64,000 nt of DNA from Sutcliffiella halmapala. Its GTDB lineage: Bacteria; Bacillota; Bacilli; Bacillales; Bacillaceae_I. The translations under genes and the position numbers were made by a program. The notes under the pieces were generated by a model. The model saw only the letters and a program-made list of their open reading frames with translations, ran no database searches and had not been told where the DNA came from. Location of the stretch: positions 1,741,175-1,805,174 of the forward strand of contig NZ_KV917375.1 in NCBI RefSeq assembly GCF_002019665.1. Direction: 5' to 3'. Every line of letters starts with the position of its first letter. The first letter of the stretch is position 1. Below are positions 51,949 to 60,390 of this stretch, in pieces.

Positions 51949-52905
51949 TTAACCTTTAAGAGATCTTCTCGAAACCAACAAAGCTTGCGAAACAAGTACT
52001 AAGATAGGTAGTTCAATAAGTGGTCCAATGACTAATGCTAGGGCAATGAGTGGTTGTTCTGGAAATGCTGTAACCGCAATTGCCAAAGCAACGGGTGAGT
52101 TTCGCGCAAGGATGGTTAAGTTTAAGCTAACGGAATCCTCGTATGAAAAGTTGAGCATTCTGGCTGCAATTCTTCCTATAAAATAGTTCAGGAAGAAGTA
52201 TAGCAATATTGGTACAAGCAAAATGAAAATAACTTCGAAATTCCCCATCAAGTAGGATCCTTGTGATGCAAACATTGCGATAATCGCTAGTGATAAAAAG
52301 ACGATTTGTGATTGAGCAAAGAATGGGACGACTTTATTATCAAAAATAGCTTTTCTCTTTTTAAACAAAAAGCGTGTAAGATGTGCGAATGAAAAAGGGA
52401 TTAATAGGACTAGGATGACGCTTTCTAGAAGTGTTCCCATTGCTATCGTTTCGATTGTTCCAGCAAAAATCAGTAAATAGAGTGGTAATAGTAACACTTG
52501 TAGTATCAGATTGAATGGTAGTACGGAAGTTGCAAGGGATACATTTCCTTTTGCGATAGCTGTGAAAACTAAATACCAATCTGTACAAGGAGTGACCATT
52601 AGCATGATAAAGCCGATCCAAAGTGCTGGATGGTCAGAAAGGAAAATAGCTCCTAGCCCCCATGCCAAAAGGGGAGTCCAGATAAAGTTAATAATAGCGC
52701 TTGTTCCTAAAAACTTTATGTTTAAAAAAGCCTTTTTCAGTTCGCCTAAGGGGATACTTAAAAATAGTCCATAGAGCATTAATAATAGGAAAGGAATGAT
52801 GAATGATTCGGCTCGTTGCTCTATTAGGGAAACCTGCCCTAGCAAAAGTCCTAAACCTACTGCCGCTATAATAATGAGTGTTTGAAATTTTTCTAAGAGA
52901 TTCAT
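51949..52905 (-). CDS. ACR3/bile-acid-symporter family transporter (arsenite efflux type)
   Basis: 318-aa, ten-helix membrane protein of the BART superfamily. The block MLMVTPCTDWYLVFTAIAKG with the conserved Cys is the mark of ACR3-like arsenical-resistance proteins, and LTILARNSPVALAIAVTAFP is the second conserved part. No arsR or arsC gene is adjacent, so the substrate may not be arsenite. GGTCC before ATG 52905 is a poor ribosome site (AAAGGTCCG). Confidence 0.82.
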   Translation of the reverse strand: MNLLEKFQTLIIIAAVGLGLLLGQVSLIEQRAESFIIPFLLLMLYGLFLSIPLGELKKAFLNIKFLGTSAIINFIWTPLLAWGLGAIFLSDHPALWIGFIMLMVTPCTDWYLVFTAIAKGNVSLATSVLPFNLILQVLLLPLYLLIFAGTIETIAMGTLLESVILVLLIPFSFAHLTRFLFKKRKAIFDNKVVPFFAQSQIVFLSLAIIAMFASQGSYLMGNFEVIFILLVPILLYFFLNYFIGRIAARMLNFSYEDSVSLNLTILARNSPVALAIAVTAFPEQPLIALALVIGPLIELPILVLVSQALLVSRRSLKG

Positions 52906-53055
52906 GAAACGGACCTTTCTTTAAGCTTATTCTAAAAATAAAGTATAGGCGAATTTCATCATTAAATCCATGTTCTTTTTACATAGAATGAGTGCGATAG
53001 ATAAACAAAGATGTGGTAGGTACTATAATGAGTTAAAAGAACGGAGTCAATGTAT

Positions 53056-53736
53056 ATGGAATTAAAGGAATATTTAGCTATTAATTTTCCAGGGCTTATG
53101 TTAAAGCCAAGCCTCTATCATCAATGGGAGGCGGGTATTCACTTTGTATTAGGGGAAGGAATGGATGCATTTAAAAGTGGAATAGACGAGCTAAACCTTG
53201 GTCGATTTAATCGAGTACATAATCAGGCATTGGCTATCTTTAATGAAGTATTTTCTTTTGAGGATGAGATTTTTCTTGTTACGAATGTTTATCAACCTAA
53301 GGCTTATAGAAACAGAAGACAGCGAACAAGAGTTTATGATCACTATATAAAAAATAAAGAGTTAAAATTTCACTTAAAACAGGAAACTTTACCATATATG
53401 TTTGACGACGAAGAAAGGCATGAATGCTACACCTCGCGTTTTTTCCTGAAATGTCGCAAACAGGATATTAATTACCCACTACTCATTCAAGCAACTTGCA
53501 ACGAAGATTGCCACTTAAAGCCTAAGCTTGGCAGAGTAAACGGTTCATACTATCCAGATGTGTTTTTTATTAATGTCACTAAAAATATTATCTTCTTTAT
53601 TTATGATGACAGAGGTTGTGAAGTGATTGCAAGTGATAAAGACACTATTCGGACTTTATGTGAAAAATATCATGATTGGGTGGATGGAAATTATCGAGAA
53701 GAAATTAATCGGCGTTTTAAGCTCAACTATCAATAA
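53056..53736 (+). CDS. DUF3885-like protein
   Basis: 226-aa soluble protein. The N-terminal LKEYLAINFPGLMLKPSLYH and the WEAGIHFVLG block resemble DUF3885 proteins, which are common in Bacillus and have no known role. YYPDVFFINVTKNIIFFIYDDRGCEV is the conserved C-terminal part. Start ATG 53056 (CGGAG nine bases upstream); ATG 53050 is too close. A hairpin (53732-53764) overlaps the stop codon and separates it from the convergent yqzH-like gene. Confidence 0.75.
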   Translation: MELKEYLAINFPGLMLKPSLYHQWEAGIHFVLGEGMDAFKSGIDELNLGRFNRVHNQALAIFNEVFSFEDEIFLVTNVYQPKAYRNRRQRTRVYDHYIKNKELKFHLKQETLPYMFDDEERHECYTSRFFLKCRKQDINYPLLIQATCNEDCHLKPKLGRVNGSYYPDVFFINVTKNIIFFIYDDRGCEVIASDKDTIRTLCEKYHDWVDGNYREEINRRFKLNYQ

Positions 53737-53764
53737 GCTAGAGTTATTGATAGTCGAGCTTATT
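53732..53764. terminator. Hairpin between DUF3885 and yqzH-like genes
   Basis: AATAAGCT / AGCTTATT, 8-bp perfect stem, 17-base loop, no clear T-run. Possible weak bidirectional terminator. Confidence 0.4.
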
Positions 53765-53771
53765 CTGGTAT

Positions 53772-53966
53772 TCACTGACTCAAATATTCATACACTACAT
53801 CATTAATTACTTCAAACACTTCGGCCGTTGTATCTTCATTTAATTTCTCTGCTACTTCTCCCACTAATCTTTCATAATCATCGTCACTAAGCGGAACAGA
53901 TTCTGGGTCGTGTCGATATTGGATAAAGCCGTTTCTAATCATTTTCTTTAATAATTTTTTCTCCAC
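53772..53966 (-). CDS. yqzH: YqzH-like small protein
   Basis: 64-aa acidic protein MEKKLLKKMIRNGFIQYRHD.. with PESVPLSDDDYERLV and a helical C-terminus. It matches B. subtilis YqzH in size, style and position next to the polY2 operon (yqjW-yqjX), to which it is divergent. Two LexA-like boxes lie in the shared upstream region, so it may be part of the damage response. The reversed ribosome site is GAGGTGAG. Function unknown. Confidence 0.7.
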   Translation of the reverse strand: MEKKLLKKMIRNGFIQYRHDPESVPLSDDDYERLVGEVAEKLNEDTTAEVFEVINDVVYEYLSQ

Positions 53967-54053
53967 ATGCTCACCTCATTATTCTCTTATTATATAGGAT
54001 TTACCCTTTCGTCGAAAGATGTCGTCATAAATCCTCAAATTTCCATTGAAATA

Positions 54054-54106
54054 GAACGTATATTCGCTTATTATTGGGTATATACTACCGATACGAACAT
54101 ATATTC
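54054..54106. promoter_or_regulatory. Two LexA-like boxes between yqzH and polY2
   Basis: GAACGTATATTC (54054-54065) and GAACATATATTC (54095-54106) each differ from GAAC-N4-GTTC by one base (ATTC for GTTC). They lie between divergent genes, one of which encodes a translesion polymerase known to be SOS-controlled in B. subtilis. Confidence 0.65.
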
Positions 54107-54131
54107 TATTTCTGGAGAGGTGTGACCTTTT

Positions 54132-55394
54132 GTGGAGATGGATCACAGCAAAAGACCAAACAACAAGATTTTATGTGTAGACATGAAGAGCTTTTATGCC
54201 AGTTGCTCTGCTGTCATGAGGGGTCTCGATCCGCTTACTTGCTATTTAGCAGTAGTAGGGGATAAAGAGCGTCAGGGAAGTATTGTTCTAGCGGCTTCTC
54301 CCATGCTAAAAAAAGAATTCGGCATTAAAACAGGATCGCGGCTCTTTGAAATTCCCAATGATAAGCGCATTCATGTGGTAAACCCTCAAATGGCTATGTA
54401 TTTACGGATCTCAACAGAAATAACGCGCCTTTTTAATCGCTATGTCCCCAATGATGCCATTCATACGTATAGCGTCGATGAGTGCTTCCTGCAAGTGGAC
54501 GGGGTGGAAGGCATTTGGGGAGGAGCGACTACTATTGCAAAGAAAATAAGAGAGGAAATTGACCGTGAAATTCAGCTCCCATGCTCTATTGGGATTGGTC
54601 CTAATATGCTCATGTCCAAACTTTGTCTGGACTTAGAGGCAAAAACGATAGGCATCGCGGAGTGGACCTATGATGATGTCCCGACAAAGCTTTGGGCCAT
54701 TTCTCCCTTGCGCAAAATGTGGGGAATTGGTTCAAAAGTAGAGAAAACACTCAATCGAATGGGCATTTTTAATGTTGGTCAGCTTGCGAAATATCCGCTC
54801 GAGCTTCTGGAGAAAAAATTCGGGGTGATGGGGAATCAGCTTTACTATCATGCTTGGGGCATTGATTTATCTGAACTGGGCGCTCCTATTATTCAAGGGC
54901 AAATTAGTTTTGGGAAAAGCCAAATTCTAATGCGGGACTATACGGATCCAAAGGAAGTGAAACATGTACTTCTAGAAATTTGTGAAGAAGTAGCAAGGCG
55001 AACTCGGGAACACGGGAAAGCAGGGCGAACGATAAGCCTTGGAATTGGCTATAGTCGCGATGAGTTAGGTGGGGGCTTTTACCGATCGAAAACAATGGAG
55101 CGGCCGAGCAATATTACCATGGATTTATATAAAACCTGCTTAGAGTTATTTGAGAAGCACTATGAACAAAAAACGGTTCGGAAAATAGACGTCTCCTTAT
55201 CTAATATTGTCGATGATAGTGAGATGCAGCTCAGCTTATTTGAATTAGAACGACCAAAGAAAAGGGAGCTTGGCTATGTCATGGACCGAATTCGTGGAAA
55301 GCATGGCTCAAACGCTCTGTTGAGGGCTGTTTCCTACACAAACGCTGGGACTGCTAAGCAGAGAAGTAGTCTTGTTGGTGGGCATAAAGCTTAA
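54132..55394 (+). CDS. Y-family DNA polymerase PolY2 (YqjW/UvrX type)
   Basis: 420-aa UmuC-like translesion polymerase. Palm motifs are CVDMKSFYASCSAV (metal Asp) and TYSVDECFLQVDG (Asp-Glu). The thumb HhH is MWGIGSKVEKTLNRMG, and the clamp-binding motif QLSLFEL sits near the C-terminus. The start is GTG 54132, eleven bases after AGAGG; ATG 54138 is possible. It is followed after eight bases by a YolD-like gene, the usual SOS pair. LexA-like boxes lie upstream. Confidence 0.93.
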   Translation: MEMDHSKRPNNKILCVDMKSFYASCSAVMRGLDPLTCYLAVVGDKERQGSIVLAASPMLKKEFGIKTGSRLFEIPNDKRIHVVNPQMAMYLRISTEITRLFNRYVPNDAIHTYSVDECFLQVDGVEGIWGGATTIAKKIREEIDREIQLPCSIGIGPNMLMSKLCLDLEAKTIGIAEWTYDDVPTKLWAISPLRKMWGIGSKVEKTLNRMGIFNVGQLAKYPLELLEKKFGVMGNQLYYHAWGIDLSELGAPIIQGQISFGKSQILMRDYTDPKEVKHVLLEICEEVARRTREHGKAGRTISLGIGYSRDELGGGFYRSKTMERPSNITMDLYKTCLELFEKHYEQKTVRKIDVSLSNIVDDSEMQLSLFELERPKKRELGYVMDRIRGKHGSNALLRAVSYTNAGTAKQRSSLVGGHKA

Positions 55395-55402
55395 GAAAGG
55401 TA

Positions 55403-55738
55403 GTGAGCATAATTATGATACGTGATCGAGGAACGATAAAATGGACATCCATGATGCTACCAGAGCATGTGAAAATGCTTAGGGATTTGGTGAGAGAGGA
55501 TACGTATGAAACAAAACCAGAACTGGATGAACAGCAACTAGACGAAATGAATGAGCTATTTTGCGAGGCGATGGAAACGGGGAAAGAAGTAACGATTACT
55601 TATTATGAGAAGAAAAGGTACCACTTATTTGTTGGTATGGTTCATCATCTAGACGCCTATCAACGACGCTTACATGTGGTAGATAAGTTTGGAGAGACAT
55701 GTTATTTGAGTGTGGATAATATATTAGATATTTCCTAA
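55403..55738 (+). CDS. YolD-like protein (YqjX type)
   Basis: 111-aa YolD-family protein, MIRDRGTIKWTSMMLPEHVK, the partner of UvrX/YqjW polymerases in many Bacillus. Its exact role is not known. The start is GTG 55403 (AAAGG three bases upstream) or ATG 55415 by family comparison; I give the longer form. It is the second gene of the polY2 operon, and a hairpin follows. Confidence 0.88.
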   Translation: MSIIMIRDRGTIKWTSMMLPEHVKMLRDLVREDTYETKPELDEQQLDEMNELFCEAMETGKEVTITYYEKKRYHLFVGMVHHLDAYQRRLHVVDKFGETCYLSVDNILDIS

Positions 55739-55745
55739 AATGAAA

Positions 55746-55779
55746 GTCAGACTGAATGAGGATTTATCACCAGTCTGAC
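55746..55779. terminator. Hairpin after the YolD-like gene
   Basis: GTCAGACTG / CAGTCTGAC, 9-bp perfect stem, 16-base loop. U-rich tail only on the minus strand, so it may end the HPr-like gene better than the polY2 operon. Confidence 0.6.
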
Positions 55780-55789
55780 CCCTAGCTAC

Positions 55790-56029
55790 TTATTTCTGTT
55801 CAAAAAATCCAAGCTCAAGGATAGCTGCAAACACTTCTTCGCCCTCATCAGAAGTTACTTCCACCTCTTGACCAGGCTGAAGAGCAAGAGCCAACACACC
55901 AAGCAAGCTTTTCGCATCCACTACCCAATGCTCCTTTTTAAACAAAACAGTGCCGGGATAAGCACTTGTCGTATTCACTAAACTACTAGCAGATTCCGCA
56001 AAAATAGGCTTCAACACTTTAAGTATCAT
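55790..56029 (-). CDS. HPr-family protein lacking the catalytic His
   Basis: 79-aa HPr-like protein. The fold is recognisable from AYPGTVLFKKEHWVVDAKSLLG followed by VLALALQPGQEVEV. The site of His15 (HARP in HPr) reads FAESAS, so it cannot take phosphate from enzyme I. The DAKSLLGV region keeps the Ser46-type serine that HPr kinase modifies, as in Crh. It is thus a possible regulatory rather than transport protein. AAAGGGGGAT precedes ATG at 56029. It is convergent with the polY2 operon. Confidence 0.82.
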   Translation of the reverse strand: MILKVLKPIFAESASSLVNTTSAYPGTVLFKKEHWVVDAKSLLGVLALALQPGQEVEVTSDEGEEVFAAILELGFFEQK

Positions 56030-56240
56030 TTTGATATCCCCCTTTGTCTTCGTATAATTTAAGTATAGAGAAAAAATTGGAAACGACAAGAGAAAATTAT
56101 TGATAAAAAGAAGTAAATATGTAGGTCCGTATAACTCTACGCACAAATAAAGGAATTGATTTAGAAAGTATCGAATGTATGGGTAGAGCAAAATTGCTGG
56201 GATGTACTTAAAATTTAAAAATGGCAGAGGGGAAACATAC

Positions 56241-57338
56241 ATGAACGAAATTAATCTATTAGTAGAATCATATAAACAAACAAAGTATCAATTAGTAGGC
56301 AATGGAGGAAGGGACGTCCAAGTACTGAAAGAGGCATTAAGGGAAATCGAGGGACAGCAGGAAAGTGATATGTATGGAAAGGGCAAAATAATAGAAGATT
56401 TTCAAGCGAAGATGGCAACGTATTTAGGTAAGGAAGATGCCGTCTTTTTCCCTAGTGGAACGATGGCGCAGCAAATTGCATTAAGAATTTGGTGTGATAA
56501 GAAAGGAGTGAAAAAGGTCGCTTATCATCCATTATGTCATTTAGAAATTCATGAAGAAGATGGATTGAAAAAATTACATCACATAAAGTCAATTTTGTTG
56601 GCGGATAAAAACAGGGTCATACAATTGGAAGATGTGTTGAATATAGAAGAGGATATTGCTTGTTTATTACTAGAATTACCTCAACGTGAAATTGGTGGTC
56701 AACTACCAGAATATCAAACGCTTGAAGCTATTTCTTCCTACTGTAGGGAAAAAGGAATCCGATTACATTTAGATGGTGCCAGGCTTTTTGAAATTCTGCC
56801 ATACTATAAAAAAACGGCTGCTGAAATTTGCAATCTTTTTGATAGTGTTTATGTATCTTTTTACAAAGGTATTGGAGGAGTTGCAGGAGCCATTCTTGCA
56901 GGTGATAAAGCCTTTACTAAGGAAACAAAAGTATGGAAAAGGCGCTATGGTGGGGATTTAATCAGTCTATATCCTTATATTGTAAGTGCAGACTATTACT
57001 TTGAGCAGAGGGCACATAAAATGAAACAGTATTATGAGGATGCGAAAGAGCTTGCCAGTTATTTTAACAATTGCCATGCTGTTTCTACAAGGCCAATTGT
57101 ACCTGTTTCTAATATGTTCCACGTGCATTTTGATGTGCCAAAAGAGAAGCTTGAATCGATTCTAGTAAACATTCATAAGGGTACCGATATCGGATTAACC
57201 AAATATTTAAGCGAAACGAGTGAACAAACTTGTTTCTATGAGATAAGTATTGGCGATCGATATGCTGAAATACCAAAAGAAGAGTTAAACAGAGTGTTTC
57301 ATCTCCTGGATGAAGGGATAAGGAGCTCCCTTGAATAA
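56241..57338 (+). CDS. Threonine aldolase-like beta-eliminating lyase (PLP)
   Basis: 365-aa fold-type I PLP enzyme. It shows NGGRDVQVLKEALREIEG, MYGKGKIIEDFQAKMATYLG, PSGTMAQQIALRIW, HLDGARLFEIL (Asp binding the PLP nitrogen) and the PLP Lys in VSFYKGIGGVAGAIL. The family includes low-specificity L-threonine aldolase, giving glycine and acetaldehyde, and related lyases. ATG 56241 (AGAGGGG) is chosen over a longer frame from 56202. A terminator follows at 57427. Confidence 0.88.
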   Translation: MNEINLLVESYKQTKYQLVGNGGRDVQVLKEALREIEGQQESDMYGKGKIIEDFQAKMATYLGKEDAVFFPSGTMAQQIALRIWCDKKGVKKVAYHPLCHLEIHEEDGLKKLHHIKSILLADKNRVIQLEDVLNIEEDIACLLLELPQREIGGQLPEYQTLEAISSYCREKGIRLHLDGARLFEILPYYKKTAAEICNLFDSVYVSFYKGIGGVAGAILAGDKAFTKETKVWKRRYGGDLISLYPYIVSADYYFEQRAHKMKQYYEDAKELASYFNNCHAVSTRPIVPVSNMFHVHFDVPKEKLESILVNIHKGTDIGLTKYLSETSEQTCFYEISIGDRYAEIPKEELNRVFHLLDEGIRSSLE

Positions 57339-57426
57339 AAAAATTTCTTCTTTAAAAGGAAAAAGTATAAAAATCTAGAATATAATGAAATGAACAATAA
57401 GCAGAAATTTGAAGGCAATGATACCA

Positions 57427-57467
57427 AAAGGTACAACCTAGGCTCTAGTCAAGGTTGTACCTTTTTA
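57427..57467 (+). terminator. Terminator after the aldolase gene
   Basis: AAAGGTACAACCT / AGGTTGTACCTTT, 13-bp perfect stem, 12-base loop, then TTATTTT. Confidence 0.88.
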
Positions 57468-57511
57468 TTTTGGCGGAAAATGGAAGCAGACAAACAGAGA
57501 GGATGAGGGCG

Positions 57512-58324
57512 ATGTTTCAATATCATGCAGGATTAAGCGCAATAGTAGCTGAATTTTCACAATTAGAGGAGGTAGAAGCCATACTGCTTGCTGGTTCTCA
57601 CACAACCAACACACAAGATGAAAACTCTGACTATGATTTATACATCTATTTAAACCGAGAAGTCCCAATTATAAAAAGAGAAGAAATTATAAGGAAGTTT
57701 TGTGATTATATAGAGATTAATAATCAATTTTGGGAAACAGAAGATGATGGGATCCTACGTGACGGAAATATTCCCATCGAAATTATTTACCGGGGTTTAG
57801 ATGGAATCGATGCACAACTGGAGCGAACAGTAATTAATTGTCAAGCAGATATCGGTTACACCACTTGTTTTTGGAGCAATTTCCAAACATCCGTTATACT
57901 GTATGATAAAAATAAAAAGGCAGAAAAACTGCAACAGAAATACAAGGTTAACTATCCCGAAGCACTAAAATTAAACATAGTGCGAAAAAATTATCCATTA
58001 TTAAGGAAACAGATGCCTTCCTTTTATTTTCAAATAGAAAAAGCCATCAAGAGAAAGGATTATGTAAGTATTAATCATCGAATTGCCGCTTTATTGGCTA
58101 GCTATTTTGATATATTGTTTGCGATTAATGAAATGCCACATCCTGGTGAAAAGAAATTAGTAGAAATATTAAAAGCAAGGGCGACTAAACTGCCTTTGGA
58201 TATGGAGAATAATTTAAAGGATTTATTGAGCGGCATGTCTAACTTTGATGAACGAATATTAACCGAAGTAAATACGCTAGTGGATAACTTAGATGCCCTT
58301 TTAGCGAAAGAGGGTGTATATTAA
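57512..58324 (+). CDS. Nucleotidyltransferase-fold protein
   Basis: 270-aa protein with an N-terminal pol-beta-like nucleotidyltransferase domain: LLAGSHTTNTQDENSDYDLY holds the GS and DxD metal motif, and IPIEIIY the third acid. The C-terminal helical half resembles DUF4037-type proteins. It may modify a small molecule or protein by nucleotidyl transfer; the substrate is unknown. ATG 57512 (AGAGAGG nine bases upstream) or ATG 57503 could be the start. The radical SAM gene follows at 58382. Confidence 0.8.
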   Translation: MFQYHAGLSAIVAEFSQLEEVEAILLAGSHTTNTQDENSDYDLYIYLNREVPIIKREEIIRKFCDYIEINNQFWETEDDGILRDGNIPIEIIYRGLDGIDAQLERTVINCQADIGYTTCFWSNFQTSVILYDKNKKAEKLQQKYKVNYPEALKLNIVRKNYPLLRKQMPSFYFQIEKAIKRKDYVSINHRIAALLASYFDILFAINEMPHPGEKKLVEILKARATKLPLDMENNLKDLLSGMSNFDERILTEVNTLVDNLDALLAKEGVY

Positions 58325-58381
58325 TCTAACAGTTGGATGATGCCGCGAAAAGCAAATGATGGATAAGTGGGTGAGAAATCG

Positions 58382-59227
58382 ATGAAAGTAGAAGTAACGG
58401 AAAAAACACCGCAAAAAATCCTAACTCCAGCAAGTGGATTTTTAGAAGGATATACCCATTCACTAAATCCTTATATTGGTTGTGCCTTTGGATGTTCTTA
58501 TTGCTATGTAAGGCAGAGTCCGGTTGGATTATTTCGTAAACAAGAATGGGGCACATGGGTTGATGTGAAAAAGGGAGTAAAAGAGAAGTTAGAAAAAGAA
58601 CTGCTTTTATTAAGAAAAAAACAAAAGCCTATCACAATCTTCATGTCATCCAGTACAGATCCGTATCAACCTATGGAGCACAATGAGCAGGTTACGCGAG
58701 CTTTGTTAGAAGTAATGACGAAGGTAAAACCTGATTTTCTTTTGGTGCAAACAAGAAGTCCATTGGTAGTAAGAGATATCAATTTGTTGCTGGAGCTGAA
58801 AGATCGAGTGATGGTAAGCATGACGGTTGAGACTGATTTGGAGGAAGTGAGAAAACGTTTTTCACCAGCGGCACCGCCAATTCCAGCAAGATTGAAGGCC
58901 TTAAAGGAATTACGAGCATTTGGAATTCCAGTACAGGTAGCGATTGCACCGGCACTCCCCTTTTCGGAAAAGTTTCCTGAGGCATTATCTAAGCTGGTAA
59001 ATCGGGTTTGTGTTGATGATTTTACAGGAGATGGAAGTGGTGGGAAACGAACAAAGCGCTTGAAGATAGGAGACAGGTATGAGGCGTTGGAAAAAGAGAA
59101 TTGGTATGATGGAGACGTACAAAAGCGAGTGTGGGAGAGACTGAGAGAGTGTTTTCCAGAAGAACAGTTAGTAGTAAGTCCAGAAGGCTTTATGCCACCA
59201 AAAAAGAGCATGGACCATTCTCATTAA
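58382..59227 (+). CDS. Radical SAM protein (SplB-related)
   Basis: 281-aa radical S-adenosylmethionine protein. The cluster motif is CAFGCSYCYV (CxxxCxxC), preceded by the NPYIGC signature of the SPL-related Rv2578c-like group. A barrel follows, with SSSTDPYQPMEHNEQ and VSMTVETDLEEV. No DNA photoproduct role is shown; members of this group are of unknown reaction. ATG 58382 follows GGGTGAG. A strong terminator overlaps the 3' end. Confidence 0.88.
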   Translation: MKVEVTEKTPQKILTPASGFLEGYTHSLNPYIGCAFGCSYCYVRQSPVGLFRKQEWGTWVDVKKGVKEKLEKELLLLRKKQKPITIFMSSSTDPYQPMEHNEQVTRALLEVMTKVKPDFLLVQTRSPLVVRDINLLLELKDRVMVSMTVETDLEEVRKRFSPAAPPIPARLKALKELRAFGIPVQVAIAPALPFSEKFPEALSKLVNRVCVDDFTGDGSGGKRTKRLKIGDRYEALEKENWYDGDVQKRVWERLRECFPEEQLVVSPEGFMPPKKSMDHSH

Positions 59228-59250
59228 AGAGAAGTCCATGCTCTTTTTTT
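59206..59250. terminator. Terminator shared by the radical SAM and CDGSH genes
   Basis: GAGCATGGAC / GTCCATGCTC, 10-bp perfect stem with A-run and T-run flanks; it works in both directions. Confidence 0.9.
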
Positions 59251-59268
59251 AATAAGCGCTACACAAAA

Positions 59269-59481
59269 TCAATCGTTTAGTACTTGTGTAGCGCGAACAC
59301 AGGATTCAAAATTACCTTTATGTGACGCATCACAGTATGGTAGCTTTTTAGAAAGCCCACAGCGGCATAAAGTAAAAGCCGGCTTCGGCTCGAATTTGTT
59401 GCCGTCAACATCGACTAAATCTACGTCTCCTGTTACACGAAATCCTCCATTGTCCATCACTTTGATTTGAACCTTTGACAT
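59269..59481 (-). CDS. CDGSH iron-sulfur domain protein
   Basis: 70-aa protein with one CDGSH-type [2Fe-2S] site: CRCGLSKKLPYCDASH gives the three Cys and one His ligands in the C-x-C-x2-S-x3-P-x-C-D-x2-H pattern. It starts MSKVQIKVMDNGGFRVTGDV. Such small proteins are electron or cluster carriers. GGAGGG precedes the ATG at 59481. It is next to a HesB-like Fe-S protein gene (59649, divergent). Confidence 0.93.
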   Translation of the reverse strand: MSKVQIKVMDNGGFRVTGDVDLVDVDGNKFEPKPAFTLCRCGLSKKLPYCDASHKGNFESCVRATQVLND

Positions 59482-59648
59482 TGGTAAAACCCTCCTTCAT
59501 ATTCATATATTAGTATCGTATCTATAAAACCCCATTTTGACAACCTCAACTTATACCACTATCAGCCTCTCCAAATAGCTTCTAGTTATACAATAAAGCA
59601 AAATATGGTACAATCAGGCTAACGATTATATAGTTGGAGGCATGAAAC

Positions 59649-59984
59649 GTGAAAGTAACGTTTACAGAGAAAGCAGCAGATAGAGTAAAAGCAAAGCTAG
59701 AAAACCAAGAAGGAAAATGGTTGAAGCTGAAATATGATACAGAAGGTTGTGGCTGTGTGGTTAGTGGCGTATCCGCATTATGGATTACACCAGAGAAAGA
59801 CGATGACGATGTGACGCTAGATACAAATGTAGGGCCATTGTTAATGGAAAAATCGAAACTAGTCTTTTTCGATGAAGACATGACGGTCGATTTTGTGGAA
59901 AGTGCAAACACCTACATGCTTAAATGCCCAAGCCAAATTCTAAACCCCCGCATGTCTTTAAAGGTAGTGGAGGTAGCGAAATGA
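59649..59984 (+). CDS. yqkB: HesB/IscA-like iron-sulfur cluster family protein (YqkB)
   Basis: 111-aa member of the HesB/YadR/YfhF group. It starts [16 protein letters not shown] and has [13 protein letters not shown] with clustered Cys, then [18 protein letters not shown]. It lacks the C-terminal CGCG-type pair of true IscA, as in YqkB. GTG or TTG alternatives are not needed: ATG 59649 follows TTGGAGG with a usual gap. It overlaps yqkC by four bases (ATGA). It probably carries or senses an Fe-S cluster. Confidence 0.88.
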   Translation: MKVTFTEKAADRVKAKLENQEGKWLKLKYDTEGCGCVVSGVSALWITPEKDDDDVTLDTNVGPLLMEKSKLVFFDEDMTVDFVESANTYMLKCPSQILNPRMSLKVVEVAK

Positions 59985-60223
59985 GTGGAAAAATTAATGC
60001 ATTAAAAAATGTAGCGCAATCCAAAACATGGGCGTCCTTTTTAAATCATAACCATCCTTATAGCCTGCTGCACTGGTCGATCGGTGGCATCAACCATGAG
60101 GATAAAGATGTGTGGTTACTGCAGGATGAAGTAACCTTTGAAGCACAGGAATTTGAGAATTTGGATGCTGCAATGGTATGGATTACAGAAAATATGGATG
60201 GCATAACAGATGTATTAGGCTGA
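59981..60223 (+). CDS. yqkC: YqkC-like DUF2552 protein
   Basis: 80-aa protein, [20 protein letters not shown] at the start, then [20 protein letters not shown]. It fits the YqkC (DUF2552) family of unknown role, found next to yqkB in B. subtilis. ATG 59981 overlaps the yqkB stop, with GGAGG eight bases upstream; the longer frame from 59924 is antisense to that coupling. Terminator at 60224. Confidence 0.85.
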   Translation: MSGKINALKNVAQSKTWASFLNHNHPYSLLHWSIGGINHEDKDVWLLQDEVTFEAQEFENLDAAMVWITENMDGITDVLG

Positions 60224-60252
60224 GTCGAAGAATTTATTCTTCGGCTTTTTTT
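60224..60252 (+). terminator. Terminator after yqkC
   Basis: GTCGAAGAA / TTCTTCGGC, 9 pairs with one wobble, loop TTTA, then a T-run. Confidence 0.9.
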
Positions 60253-60308
60253 GTTTGCTTGAAGAGTAGAGGGGGAGACTTGGAGCAAAGGGGGAAAATA
60301 GGGAAATG

Positions 60309-60390
60309 TCAGAAGGTCCTAGAAAAAAATCAGAAGGTCGTCCAAAAATGTCAGAAGGCCTTGGGAGAAAATCAAAAGGTCGTCCGTCCC
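60309..60390. repeat. 21-bp tandem repeat (about four copies)
   Basis: Units start at 60309, 60330, 60351 and 60372 with core TCAGAAGGTC (variants GGCC and TCAAAAGG). Both strands stay open across it, giving 7-residue peptide repeats, but no ribosome site or family supports a gene. It lies in the 389-bp gap between yqkC and the ABC operon. The rest of that gap (60415-60550) is very poor in G on the + strand. Confidence 0.8.
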
